Of a DNA stretch of 5,189 nt, positions 1-5,189 are shown piece after piece; positions within the stretch are counted from its first letter, which is position 1, and every line of letters begins with the position of its first letter. The notes beneath the pieces are model-generated. The model made no database searches, had not been told where the DNA came from, and saw nothing but the letters and a program-made list of their open reading frames with translations. Both the position numbers and the translations under genes were made by a program. The stretch comes from Spirochaetes bacterium RIFOXYC1_FULL_54_7 (GTDB lineage Bacteria > Spirochaetota > Spirochaetia > Treponematales > UBA12059): NCBI GenBank assembly GCA_001830645.1, contig MIBM01000380.1, positions 1 to 5,189 of the forward strand, read 5' to 3'.

Positions 1-515
1 ACCTTGAAACCCTTGCTGAAACTCAGGCCAAAGGCCTGCCGGATCTGGGCCTACAGGCAGAGCTTTCATACGGTGGGTCAAGGCTGCCCTACACCACTGA
101 TGATTGGGAAGACAAGACAGACTGGCAGCTGATCCTGAGCATAGGCGCTTCGGGCAGGCTGTTCGGGGATCCGGTAAAGGCCGGTGCGGCAGTACGAGCC
201 AAGGCCGAACTGGACCAGGCCAGGGCCCAGCTGGAAGATGGCCAGCGTCAACTCCGGGCCTATATCAGGGAATCCTACCTGAGCCTTCAGCTCCTGCAGA
301 GCCGTCTGGAACATTCTGTGCTCCAGCAGGAGTTCTGGGCCGCCAGCCTGGCCCAACAGGAGACCATCCTGAGCCTCGGCGGCGGGTCGGAGACAGAGTA
401 CCTGAGCCTGCTCATGGAGGCCCTCGGCGGACTTGCCGAGGGCTACGGCATACTTGCCGAGTACCGGGCAGTCATACTGGGACTGCAGGGTGCGGCGGGG
501 ATGGCTAGCTTCTGA
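1..515 (+). CDS. TolC-like outer-membrane efflux protein, C-terminal part (5' truncated)
   Basis: The reading frame starts at base 3, is open from the window edge and ends at TGA 513-515, giving 170 visible residues. The pattern fits the second repeat of the outer membrane efflux protein (OEP/TolC) family. Two short alternating strands (about residues 15-23, and 41-51 with WQLILSIGASGRLFGD) would be beta-barrel strands. A long amphipathic, Ala/Gln/Glu/Arg-rich helix follows (about 58-124, including KAELDQARAQLEDGQ), then a Gly-rich turn (GGGSETEYL) and a second helix ending in a TolC-like LxxxxG tail. Family members are trimeric outer-membrane channels that export substrates with an inner-membrane pump and a periplasmic adaptor. 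The substrate and partner genes lie outside the window. The last 11 bp overlap the 3' end of the convergent glpK. The family call rests on helix and strand pattern rather than a unique motif, and the exact subfamily cannot be told. Confidence 0.72.
   Translation, partial: LETLAETQAKGLPDLGLQAELSYGGSRLPYTTDDWEDKTDWQLILSIGASGRLFGDPVKAGAAVRAKAELDQARAQLEDGQRQLRAYIRESYLSLQLLQSRLEHSVLQQEFWAASLAQQETILSLGGGSETEYLSLLMEALGGLAEGYGILAEYRAVILGLQGAAGMASF
420..443. repeat. Perfect 9-bp inverted repeat inside the efflux gene, downstream of glpK
   Basis: GCCCTCGGC at 420-428 is the exact reverse complement of GCCGAGGGC at 435-443, with a 6-nt loop. It can form a very stable GC-rich hairpin in RNA of either strand. 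It lies 62-85 bp beyond the glpK stop codon on the glpK transcript, because no non-coding spacer separates the convergent genes. No T-run follows on either strand, so it is not a standard intrinsic terminator. It could stabilise a 3' end, or it could simply reflect the coding sequence (EALGGLAEGYG). Confidence 0.5.
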
Positions 516-1998
516 ACATCCTCGTAACCTCTACCGCCTTGTCCCAGCGGGCAAGGAGCCGCTGCCGCAGTTCCTGGCCCATCTCGGGGCGGAACTCGCG
601 CCTGCGCTGCCAATTTCGTTCCACGTCTTCCAGACCGGCCCAGTAACCCACCTTCAGCCCCGCCAGATAGGCCGCGCCAAGGGCTGTCACTTCGCCCACC
701 TCAGGCAGTATCACCGGCCTGTCCAGGATGTCAGACTGGAACTGCATCAGGAAACTGTTGGCGCTGGCCCCGCCGTCAGCCTTAATGAAAGGCAGCTGGG
801 CACCGAAATCCTTCTCCATAGCCACCATCAGATCCCTGGACTGGTAGGCCACCGCCTCTATGGCAGCCCTGGTCAGATGGGCCCTGGAGCTGCCCCGGGT
901 AAGGCCGAGCACGGCCCCCCGGGCATCTGGGTCCCAATACGGAGCGCCCATACCCACAAAAGCAGGAACCAGCACCACCCCACCGGTGTCCGGCACCGAC
1001 CGGGCCAGGGTTTCACTCTCCGCTGAATCCACCAGGATCCTCAGTTCATCCCGTAACCACTGCACCACCGCCCCGGCTATGAAGACAGAGCCTTCCAGGG
1101 CGTAGGTGTAGCCCTGGCCAAGGTCCCAGGCTATGGTGGTAAGCAGCTTGTGCTTTGAGGCCACCGGAACGGATCCGGTGTTCATCAGGGCAAAGCAGCC
1201 GGTACCATAGGTGTTCTTACTCTCCCCGGGCTTGAAGCAGGCATGGCCGAAGAGGGCAGCCTGCTGATCACCCGCGCAGCCGGTAACCGGTATCTCCACA
1301 CCGAACAGTTCCTTGCTGGTACGGCCGTACTCGGCCGAGCTGGGCAGAACCTGGGGTAAAATCGATGCAGGCAGCTTGAAGGTCCGGAGTATCTCCTCGT
1401 CCCAGCGCCCGTCGTGTATGTTGAAGAGCAGGGTGCGGCTGGCATTGGTGGCATCCGTGGCATGGCGCCCGGTAAGCTTCCATATCAGCCAGGAATCAAC
1501 GGTTCCAAAGCAAAGTTCCCCGCGCTCGGCCCTGGCCAGCAGGGAAGGGTTTTCACGGAACAGCCACATCAGCTTGGTACCCGAGAAGTACGGGTCCAGT
1601 ACCAGACCAGTCCTGGCCCGTACCTCGTCCTCGAAACCAGCGGCCTTCAGTTCCTGGCATATGGCCGACGAGCGCCGGCATTGCCAGACTATGGCATTGT
1701 GCACAGGCTTGCCTGTTTTTGCATCCCAGAGAACCACGGTCTCCCGCTGGTTGGTTATTCCAATGGCCGCAATCTGCTGGGGCAGGATCTGGGCATCGGC
1801 AATCGCGCCCTGGGCGGCCTCATACTGGGTCTGCCAGATTTCCAGGGGATCATGCTCCACCCAACCCGGTTTGGGGTAAATCTGGGTGAAGGGTATCTGC
1901 TTTGTCCCTATGACACTGCCCGCACGGTTGAACACTATGGCCCTGGACGAGGTAGTTCCCTGGTCCAGGGCAAGTATGTATGAATCCTTAGCGGGCAT
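505..1998 (-). CDS. glpK: Glycerol kinase
   Basis: This gene encodes a 497-residue FGGY-family kinase that phosphorylates glycerol to sn-glycerol-3-phosphate with ATP in the cytoplasm. Its length is typical of bacterial GlpK (about 500). Visible motifs in order are the phosphate-binding loop ALDQGTTSSRA (10-20), the glycerol-contacting NQRE (83-86), FGGY signature 1 YFSGTKLMWLFRE (137-149), catalytic Asp244 in GDQQAALFG (243-251), YGTG (264-267), and the FGGY signature 2 region starting at GAVLGLTRG (361-369). The ATG start is set by GGAG (2006-2009) 7 nt upstream and by homology beginning at once. The start overlaps the end of the racemase gene by 11 bp, so the two are probably co-transcribed and translationally coupled. 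No glpF, glpD or glpR is present nearby. The region before the catalytic Asp (TSKELFGVEIP) shows no histidine where Firmicute GlpK is phosphorylated by HPr, so that control is unlikely. The glycerol assignment over other FGGY sugars is strong. Confidence 0.97.
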   Translation of the reverse strand: MPAKDSYILALDQGTTSSRAIVFNRAGSVIGTKQIPFTQIYPKPGWVEHDPLEIWQTQYEAAQGAIADAQILPQQIAAIGITNQRETVVLWDAKTGKPVHNAIVWQCRRSSAICQELKAAGFEDEVRARTGLVLDPYFSGTKLMWLFRENPSLLARAERGELCFGTVDSWLIWKLTGRHATDATNASRTLLFNIHDGRWDEEILRTFKLPASILPQVLPSSAEYGRTSKELFGVEIPVTGCAGDQQAALFGHACFKPGESKNTYGTGCFALMNTGSVPVASKHKLLTTIAWDLGQGYTYALEGSVFIAGAVVQWLRDELRILVDSAESETLARSVPDTGGVVLVPAFVGMGAPYWDPDARGAVLGLTRGSSRAHLTRAAIEAVAYQSRDLMVAMEKDFGAQLPFIKADGGASANSFLMQFQSDILDRPVILPEVGEVTALGAAYLAGLKVGYWAGLEDVERNWQRRREFRPEMGQELRQRLLARWDKAVEVTRMFRS

Positions 1999-2722
1999 CG
2001 CCCTGCTCCAGAGCCCGGGCCACCAAGGCTTCCGCCAGTACCTTCATGGGGTCGATGAGGGGCACCGACACGTCCTCCTGCCGCAGAACCATAGGCATCT
2101 CCGTGCAGCCTATGATGATGACATCCGCACCTCTGGCTATCAGCCGCTGGGCAGCCTGCCTCAGAAGAAGCCTGGGTTCCTCACCGACATTGCCTGCCTT
2201 GATACCATTCGGCCCATAGATGGCCTCCATGACAAAGCGGGTCTGGGACTCATCGTCAGGATAGTGGATACGCCAGTCCGACAGGTACTTCTCATACAGC
2301 CCTGCCTTGATGGCTCCGCTGGTGGACAAAGCTCCAATGCGCTTTGCTCCGGCAAACTGCATGCCCATGAGCCTGGACAGTTCCTCGAAGGCATTCAGGA
2401 AGGGGAAAGGAAGGGCAACACTCAGTCCTTCAAGATAAGCATGGGCGGTAATGCTTGCCACCGCACCGATGGTAGTACCGGCCTCGGCCAGACGCTTGCC
2501 CACGGCTATCATCCGAGGCAGGGGATCCGGCCCCTGGCCCATGATGTGGCTGGAGCGGTCGGGAATGCCCGGGTCGCAATCCACCACGATTCGCAGATGC
2601 TGCTGGTCTGTCGAAGCCGGTGTAGCTGCGACAACCTTGCCGAAGAAATCGACCGTAGCATCTGACCCCATGCCTCCGAGTATGCCTATTACGGGAAGGG
2701 TTCGTTCTGTCTGATTTGCCAT
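1988..2722 (-). CDS. Aspartate/glutamate racemase-family protein with one catalytic Cys replaced by Ser
   Basis: This gene encodes a 244-residue protein of the Asp/Glu/hydantoin racemase superfamily, close to the usual 230-250. The N-terminal GILGGMGSDATVDFF (13-27) is the family's typical opening. CDPGIPDRSSHI (49-60) matches the substrate-loop region, usually NDPxIPDRT. IIGCTEMPMVL (203-213) carries the second catalytic cysteine, Cys206. The first catalytic motif, normally PCNTAH, reads ASITAH (89-94), with Ser90 in place of Cys. E. coli YgeA, an L-aspartate/glutamate racemase, similarly lacks one Cys (it has Thr), so the change does not rule out activity. Two-Cys members interconvert L- and D-Asp or Glu without PLP. 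The start at 2722 is preferred to the in-frame ATG at 2779 because GGAGG lies 5 nt upstream and family homology begins there. It is the first gene of a likely operon with glpK. Substrate unknown. Confidence 0.88.
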   Translation of the reverse strand: MANQTERTLPVIGILGGMGSDATVDFFGKVVAATPASTDQQHLRIVVDCDPGIPDRSSHIMGQGPDPLPRMIAVGKRLAEAGTTIGAVASITAHAYLEGLSVALPFPFLNAFEELSRLMGMQFAGAKRIGALSTSGAIKAGLYEKYLSDWRIHYPDDESQTRFVMEAIYGPNGIKAGNVGEEPRLLLRQAAQRLIARGADVIIIGCTEMPMVLRQEDVSVPLIDPMKVLAEALVARALEQGDAR

Positions 2723-2727
2723 TCGTT

Positions 2728-2732
2728 CCTCC
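2728..2732 (-). promoter_or_regulatory. Ribosome binding site that fixes the racemase start
   Basis: On the minus strand a strong GGAGG lies 5 nt before ATG 2722-2720. The longer in-frame start at 2779 would add 19 residues with no family similarity. It would also place its codons across the likely promoter, so the shorter form is chosen. Confidence 0.85.
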
Positions 2733-2750
2733 GTACTGGTTTGTGACCTC

Positions 2751-2779
2751 AGTATAAGTCGGGTTTCCTCAACCCGCAA
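2751..2779 (-). promoter_or_regulatory. Probable sigma-70-type promoter of the racemase-glpK operon
   Basis: Reading the minus strand, TTGCGG (2779-2774) is followed after exactly 17 bp by TATACT (2756-2751). The -10 element matches the TATAAT consensus at five of six positions, and the -35 element only at TTG. Transcription would start near 2744, leaving a leader of about 22 nt before the racemase ATG. The assignment is by eye, from spacing and consensus only. Confidence 0.5.
2760..2776. repeat. Inverted repeat between the -35 and -10 of the racemase promoter
   Basis: CGGGTT (2760-2765) and AACCCG (2771-2776) are perfect reverse complements around a 5-bp centre. The repeat fills the promoter spacer and touches the proposed -35 element. 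This is a common position for a repressor operator. It has no T-run, so it is not a terminator. The regulator is unknown. Confidence 0.4.
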
Positions 2780-2782
2780 CCA

Positions 2783-2832
2783 AGGTTCTGTGCAGTCCCG
2801 GCCCAGGTTCTTTGCTGTCCTCGCCCAGATTC
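2783..2832. repeat. Phased direct repeats between the divergent promoters
   Basis: AGGTTCTGTGCAGTCC (2783-2798) and AGGTTCTTTGCTGTCC (2805-2820) agree at 14 of 16 positions. Their 22-bp units also share the last four bases (GCCC). A third, shorter AGATTC begins at 2827. The three starts are exactly 22 bp apart, close to two helical turns, so a protein bound to each would face the same side of the DNA. The array lies upstream of both the racemase and the ahcY -35 elements, as expected for an activator or a shared regulator. Confidence 0.45.
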
Positions 2833-2844
2833 ACCCGGGCGGTC

Positions 2845-2873
2845 TTGAAAAACATTGCAATTTCGCTGATATT
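2845..2873 (+). promoter_or_regulatory. Probable promoter of ahcY
   Basis: TTGAAA (2845-2850) resembles a -35 box. After 17 bp comes GATATT (2868-2873), matching TATAAT at four of six positions. An alternative -10, TATTTA at 2870, has a longer 19-bp spacing. This is the most AT-rich patch of the intergenic region. A start near 2880 would begin the transcript at the first leader hairpin, about 123 nt ahead of ahcY. Confidence 0.5.
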
Positions 2874-2879
2874 TATAGG

Positions 2880-3002
2880 GCACCCTGCCAGCCAGTCTGG
2901 CCAGGCAGGTGTACCGCCGATTTGTCCGTATTGCGGGCGGTTTATCGATCCACACCCCACCAGGGAAGGATCGGTAAGTAATCCAGCTAAAAGGGGGCCA
3001 TC
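2880..3002 (+). promoter_or_regulatory. Structured 5' leader of ahcY with three consecutive hairpins (candidate riboregulator)
   Basis: The leader can fold into three nearly abutting hairpins. Hairpin 1 (2881-2911) pairs CACC/GGTG, then after a one-base bulge TGCC/GGCA, then GCCA/TGGC around a 3-nt loop. Hairpin 2 (2913-2941) pairs ACCGCC with GGCGGT. Hairpin 3 (2942-2977) pairs TTATCGATCC with GGATCGGTAA, ten pairs including one G-U, and has a small CCC/GGG stem in its loop. The ribosome binding site AAGGGGG follows at 2991-2997. No T-run follows any hairpin, so control would more likely act on translation or RNA stability than by intrinsic termination. AhcY genes are known targets of AdoHcy riboswitches and metK genes of AdoMet riboswitches, but I do not recognise any of those consensus sequences here. 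Folding and function are inferred, not computed. Confidence 0.45.
2991..2997 (+). promoter_or_regulatory. Ribosome binding site supporting the GTG start of ahcY
   Basis: AAGGGGG lies 5 nt before GTG 3003-3005. The family's conserved N-terminus (YKIKDIHLA) begins four residues later, and no suitable ATG lies closer. The first in-frame ATG falls within the conserved EMPGLM segment and is too late. Confidence 0.8.
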
Positions 3003-4448
3003 GTGCCACTTAGCTACAAGATCAAAGACATCCATCTAGCAGCCCTCGGCAGACGCCAGCTCGATCTGGCAGAGCCGGAAATGCCGGGCCTCATGAACGC
3101 CAGAACCAAATACGGCTCGGCAAAGCCGTTGTCAGAGGCGCGCATCACCGGCAGCCTCCACATGACCGTGCAGACAGCGGTGCTCATCGAGACCCTGGTG
3201 GACCTTGGCGCCGATGTGCGCTGGTCAAGCTGCAACATCTTCAGCACCCAGGACGAGGCTGCCGCCGCCATCGTGGTAGGACGGAAGGGTACCATCGACA
3301 AACCAATCGGTGTACCTGTCTTCGCCTGGAAGGGCGAGACAGCCAGCGAATACTGGGAACTCCTGGACCAGTCCCTGCGCTTCCCGGGCGGGCAAGGTCC
3401 GTCACTCATCGTGGACGACGGCGGAGACGCCACCCTGATGATCCATCTGGGCTATGCGGCGGAGAGCGACCCGAGCGTGCTGGACACCCCCTCGGGTTCG
3501 GACGACGAAGCAGCCCTCAAGGCCAGGCTCAAGCTGATCCTGGCGGAAGACAAGGAGCGCTGGCACCGGGTCGTAGCCGGTCTGGCCGGAGTATCCGAGG
3601 AAACCACCACCGGTGTGCGCCGCCTGGCCAGGATGGAAGCCTCCGGGGAACTGCTGTTCCCTGCCATCGACGTGAACAACTCGGTAACCAAGAGCAAATT
3701 CGACAACCTTTACGGCTGCCGTGAATCCCTGATAGACGGCATAAAGCGGGCAACCGACGTGATGCTGGCTGGCAAGACAGCGGTGGTCTGCGGCTACGGC
3801 GACGTGGGCAAGGGTTGCGCCCAGAGCCTGCGCGGCCAGGGATCACGGGTACTCGTCACCGAAATAGACCCGATCTGCGCCCTGCAGGCAGCCATGGAGG
3901 GCTACGAGGTCTGCACCGTGGAGGACGCTCTTGACCGCGCCGATATCTGGGTAACCGCCACCGGTTGCGTGGACGTACTGGATGCAAAGCACCTGGCGGC
4001 CATGAAGGACAAAGCCATAGTCTGCAACATAGGCCACTTCGACCATGAAATCGATGTAGCCGGCCTCAAGGCCTGGCCTGGCATCCGGCGTGTACCCGTA
4101 AAGCCACAGGTCGACGAATGGGTCTTCCCCCACGGCCGCTCCATCATCCTCCTGGCCGAAGGCCGCCTCGTGAACCTCGGCTGCGCCACCGGCCATCCGT
4201 CGTTTGTCATGTCCAACAGCTTCACCAACCAGGTACTGGCCCAGATGGATCTCTGGGAGGCCTACAAGAGCCGCAAACCGGGGGACAAGCCGGACGTACG
4301 GGTTCTTCCCCGCCACCTGGACGAGGAAGTGGCCCGGCTGCATCTTGGCCCCATCGGCGCAAAACTTACAACCCTCGGCTCCAGGCAGTCAGACTACCTG
4401 GCAGTGGATCCTGCCGGTCCGTACAAGCCGGAACACTATCGTTATTAA
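3003..4448 (+). CDS. ahcY: Adenosylhomocysteinase (S-adenosyl-L-homocysteine hydrolase)
   Basis: This gene encodes a 481-residue, NAD-dependent cytoplasmic enzyme that splits S-adenosylhomocysteine into adenosine and homocysteine, relieving product inhibition of methyltransferases. Both family signatures are present: [15 protein letters not shown] (76-90) and [17 protein letters not shown] (257-273), the latter containing the Rossmann GxGxxG loop. Expected active-site residues are visible: His53 in GSLHMT, Asp138 in IVDDGG, Glu200 in EETTTGV, Lys230 and Asp234 in VTKSKFDN, and His345 in NIGHFD. The C-terminus PYKPEHYRY is the conserved tail that completes the neighbour's NAD site in the tetramer. 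Residues about 147-190 form the roughly 40-residue insertion typical of many bacterial and plant enzymes, which explains the length over the 430-residue mammalian form. It starts with GTG and has a long structured leader. metK follows after 86 bp on the same strand, so an activated-methyl-cycle operon is likely. Confidence 0.98.
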   Translation: MPLSYKIKDIHLAALGRRQLDLAEPEMPGLMNARTKYGSAKPLSEARITGSLHMTVQTAVLIETLVDLGADVRWSSCNIFSTQDEAAAAIVVGRKGTIDKPIGVPVFAWKGETASEYWELLDQSLRFPGGQGPSLIVDDGGDATLMIHLGYAAESDPSVLDTPSGSDDEAALKARLKLILAEDKERWHRVVAGLAGVSEETTTGVRRLARMEASGELLFPAIDVNNSVTKSKFDNLYGCRESLIDGIKRATDVMLAGKTAVVCGYGDVGKGCAQSLRGQGSRVLVTEIDPICALQAAMEGYEVCTVEDALDRADIWVTATGCVDVLDAKHLAAMKDKAIVCNIGHFDHEIDVAGLKAWPGIRRVPVKPQVDEWVFPHGRSIILLAEGRLVNLGCATGHPSFVMSNSFTNQVLAQMDLWEAYKSRKPGDKPDVRVLPRHLDEEVARLHLGPIGAKLTTLGSRQSDYLAVDPAGPYKPEHYRY

Positions 4449-4460
4449 TTATTAACACAA

Positions 4461-4526
4461 TTGCCCTATAGGACCTTCCGGTTGGACAGCAATCGACGGA
4501 GCCTCCTACGGGCAATGGATGAGGAG
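4461..4526 (+). promoter_or_regulatory. Structured ahcY-metK spacer with possible Shine-Dalgarno switch
   Basis: TTGCCC (4461-4466) pairs perfectly with GGGCAA (4510-4515). After a small internal loop, TAGGA (4469-4473) pairs with TCCTA (4504-4508). Inside, TCCG (4477-4480) can pair with CGGA (4497-4500), capped by a GTTG/CAAT stem (4481-4484 with 4490-4493, ending in a G-T pair) around a 5-nt loop. The bases CTCCT (4503-4507), largely within the 3' arm, are also complementary to AGGAG (4522-4526) in the metK ribosome binding site. Pairing with TAGGA would leave that site free, and pairing with AGGAG would hide it. This resembles a translational riboswitch, but no ligand-binding consensus is recognised and no T-run terminator is present. 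Confidence 0.45.
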
Positions 4527-4534
4527 TACCCGAA

Positions 4535-5189
4535 ATGCGAGATTCCCGTTACCTGTTCACCTCCGAGTCCGTCGGCGAAGGCCATCCAGACAAGCTATGC
4601 GACCAGATTTCAGATGCCGTACTGGATGCCTGCCTGAAAGACGACCCGGAAAGTCATGTCGCCTGCGAGTCTTTTGCCACCACCGGCATGGTGCTCATCG
4701 GCGGAGAAATCACTACCAACACCTATGTGGACATCCAGACCCTGGCCAGGGATGTCGTCAAGGACATCGGCTACACCAATCCGGATTACGGCATAGACTA
4801 CGAGTCCATGGCTATCCTCAACACCATCCATTCCCAGTCCCAGGACATCAACCAGGGTGTATCCGGCCATGGCCTCAAGGAGTATGAAGGACTCCAAGGG
4901 GCCGGTGACCAGGGTATGATGTTCGGCTTTGCCTGTGTCGAGACCCCGGAGCTTATGCCGGCACCCATCATGTATGCCCACCAGATACTGATGCTGGCTT
5001 CCGAGTTGCGGAAATCAAGGAAAATATCCTGGCTACGACCTGACGCCAAGAGCCAGGTAACCCTGGAATACGAAGGCCACAAGCCCGTCCGGGCAGACAC
5101 GGTTGTGGTGTCCCACCAGCACGACCCTGACATTCCCTACGAGACCATCCGCGAGGCAGTCATAGAAGAGATGATAAAGCCGATCCTTG
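4535..5189 (+). CDS. metK: S-adenosylmethionine synthetase, N-terminal part (3' truncated by window edge)
   Basis: The first 218 residues of methionine adenosyltransferase are visible, a little over half of the usual 385-400. The enzyme makes S-adenosylmethionine from methionine and ATP in the cytoplasm, releasing phosphate and pyrophosphate. [13 protein letters not shown] (8-20) carries the ATP-contacting His17 and Asp19. [11 protein letters not shown] (122-132) is the family's first signature hexapeptide plus its context. [11 protein letters not shown] (166-176) and the [10 protein letters not shown] segment (187-196) are typical central-domain motifs. The ATG at 4535 has GAGGAG 8 nt upstream, and homology starts within a few residues. 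The gene runs off the window with no stop, so the frame is open at the edge rather than broken. It lies 86 bp after ahcY, probably in the same transcript, with a potentially regulatory spacer between them. Confidence 0.97.
   Translation, partial: MRDSRYLFTSESVGEGHPDKLCDQISDAVLDACLKDDPESHVACESFATTGMVLIGGEITTNTYVDIQTLARDVVKDIGYTNPDYGIDYESMAILNTIHSQSQDINQGVSGHGLKEYEGLQGAGDQGMMFGFACVETPELMPAPIMYAHQILMLASELRKSRKISWLRPDAKSQVTLEYEGHKPVRADTVVVSHQHDPDIPYETIREAVIEEMIKPIL

Noticed and set aside
431..461. Direct repeat ACTTGCCGAG (431-440 and 452-461) in the efflux gene
   Set aside because: The 21-bp spacing equals seven codons and encodes a heptad-like helix (GLAEGYG, ILAEYRA), so protein structure explains it.
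433..1026. Open frame of 197 codons on the plus strand across the end of glpK
   Set aside because: It is antisense to well-conserved GlpK motifs, low-complexity in composition and has no family resemblance. The same applies to the plus-strand frames at 1313-1879, 1414-1983 and 1886-2665.
2723..2779. Upstream in-frame ATG at 2779 extending the racemase by 19 residues
   Set aside because: The extension is not family-like and would overlap the proposed -10 and -35, while the ATG at 2722 has an excellent GGAGG at 5 nt.
2881..2911. Strong hairpin considered as an intrinsic terminator
   Set aside because: No T-run follows on the plus strand, and none follows on the minus strand, which instead runs into an AT-mixed promoter region.
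2880..3002. Known AdoMet or AdoHcy riboswitch classes
   Set aside because: I could not find the conserved core sequences I recall for the AdoHcy, SAM-I or SAM-II classes in either leader. An Infernal search would settle this.
3843..4343. Long open frame (166 codons) on the minus strand inside ahcY
   Set aside because: It lies wholly antisense to a strongly conserved AhcY, shows no recognisable motif, and is expected from GC-rich codon bias.
4449..4475. AT-rich stretch after ahcY considered as a separate metK promoter
   Set aside because: TATTAA-like boxes are present, but no -35 and -10 pair with acceptable spacing was found, so co-transcription with ahcY is the simpler reading.
1..5189. 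Mobile elements, CRISPR arrays, tRNA or rRNA genes, toxin or defence genes
   Set aside because: Nothing in either strand resembles these. All genes are housekeeping or transport types with similar base composition.

Overview
This window comes from a GC-rich, chromosome-like region of a Gram-negative-type bacterium. The only envelope marker is the end of a TolC-type outer-membrane efflux protein, which implies an outer membrane. The MetK and AhcY sequences, together with a TolC-like gene, are compatible with a spirochaete or a similar deep-branching diderm. That placement is a low-confidence impression, not a result. There are no transposases, integrases, tRNAs, rRNAs or CRISPR repeats.

Layout from left to right. 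Positions 1-515 (+) hold the last 170 residues of an outer-membrane efflux protein. It converges with, and overlaps by 11 bp, a minus-strand pair read from right to left: an aspartate/glutamate racemase-family gene (2722-1988), then glycerol kinase glpK (1998-505). The two genes of the pair also overlap by 11 bp and probably form one transcript. A 280-bp divergent intergenic region (2723-3002) separates this pair from a plus-strand pair: ahcY, encoding S-adenosylhomocysteine hydrolase (3003-4448, GTG start), then metK, encoding S-adenosylmethionine synthetase (4535 to the window edge, cut off).

AhcY and MetK belong to the same activated-methyl cycle. MetK makes AdoMet from methionine and ATP, and AhcY clears the AdoHcy left by methyltransferases, giving homocysteine that can be remethylated. 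The racemase/glpK pair has no obvious shared pathway. The racemase also has serine in place of one of the two catalytic cysteines of its family.

The most interesting material is non-coding. The ahcY leader (about 2880-3002) can fold into three nearly abutting hairpins just after a plausible sigma-70-type promoter. The ahcY-metK spacer (4461-4526) can fold into an interrupted 11-bp stem. The 3' arm of that stem contains a CTCCT that is also complementary to the metK Shine-Dalgarno sequence, which is the layout of a translational on/off switch. Neither element matches an AdoMet or AdoHcy riboswitch consensus that I recognise. Between the two divergent promoters, an AG(G/A)TTC-headed motif occurs three times at exact 22-bp spacing and looks like a regulator-binding array. 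All structures were found by eye and were not computed.
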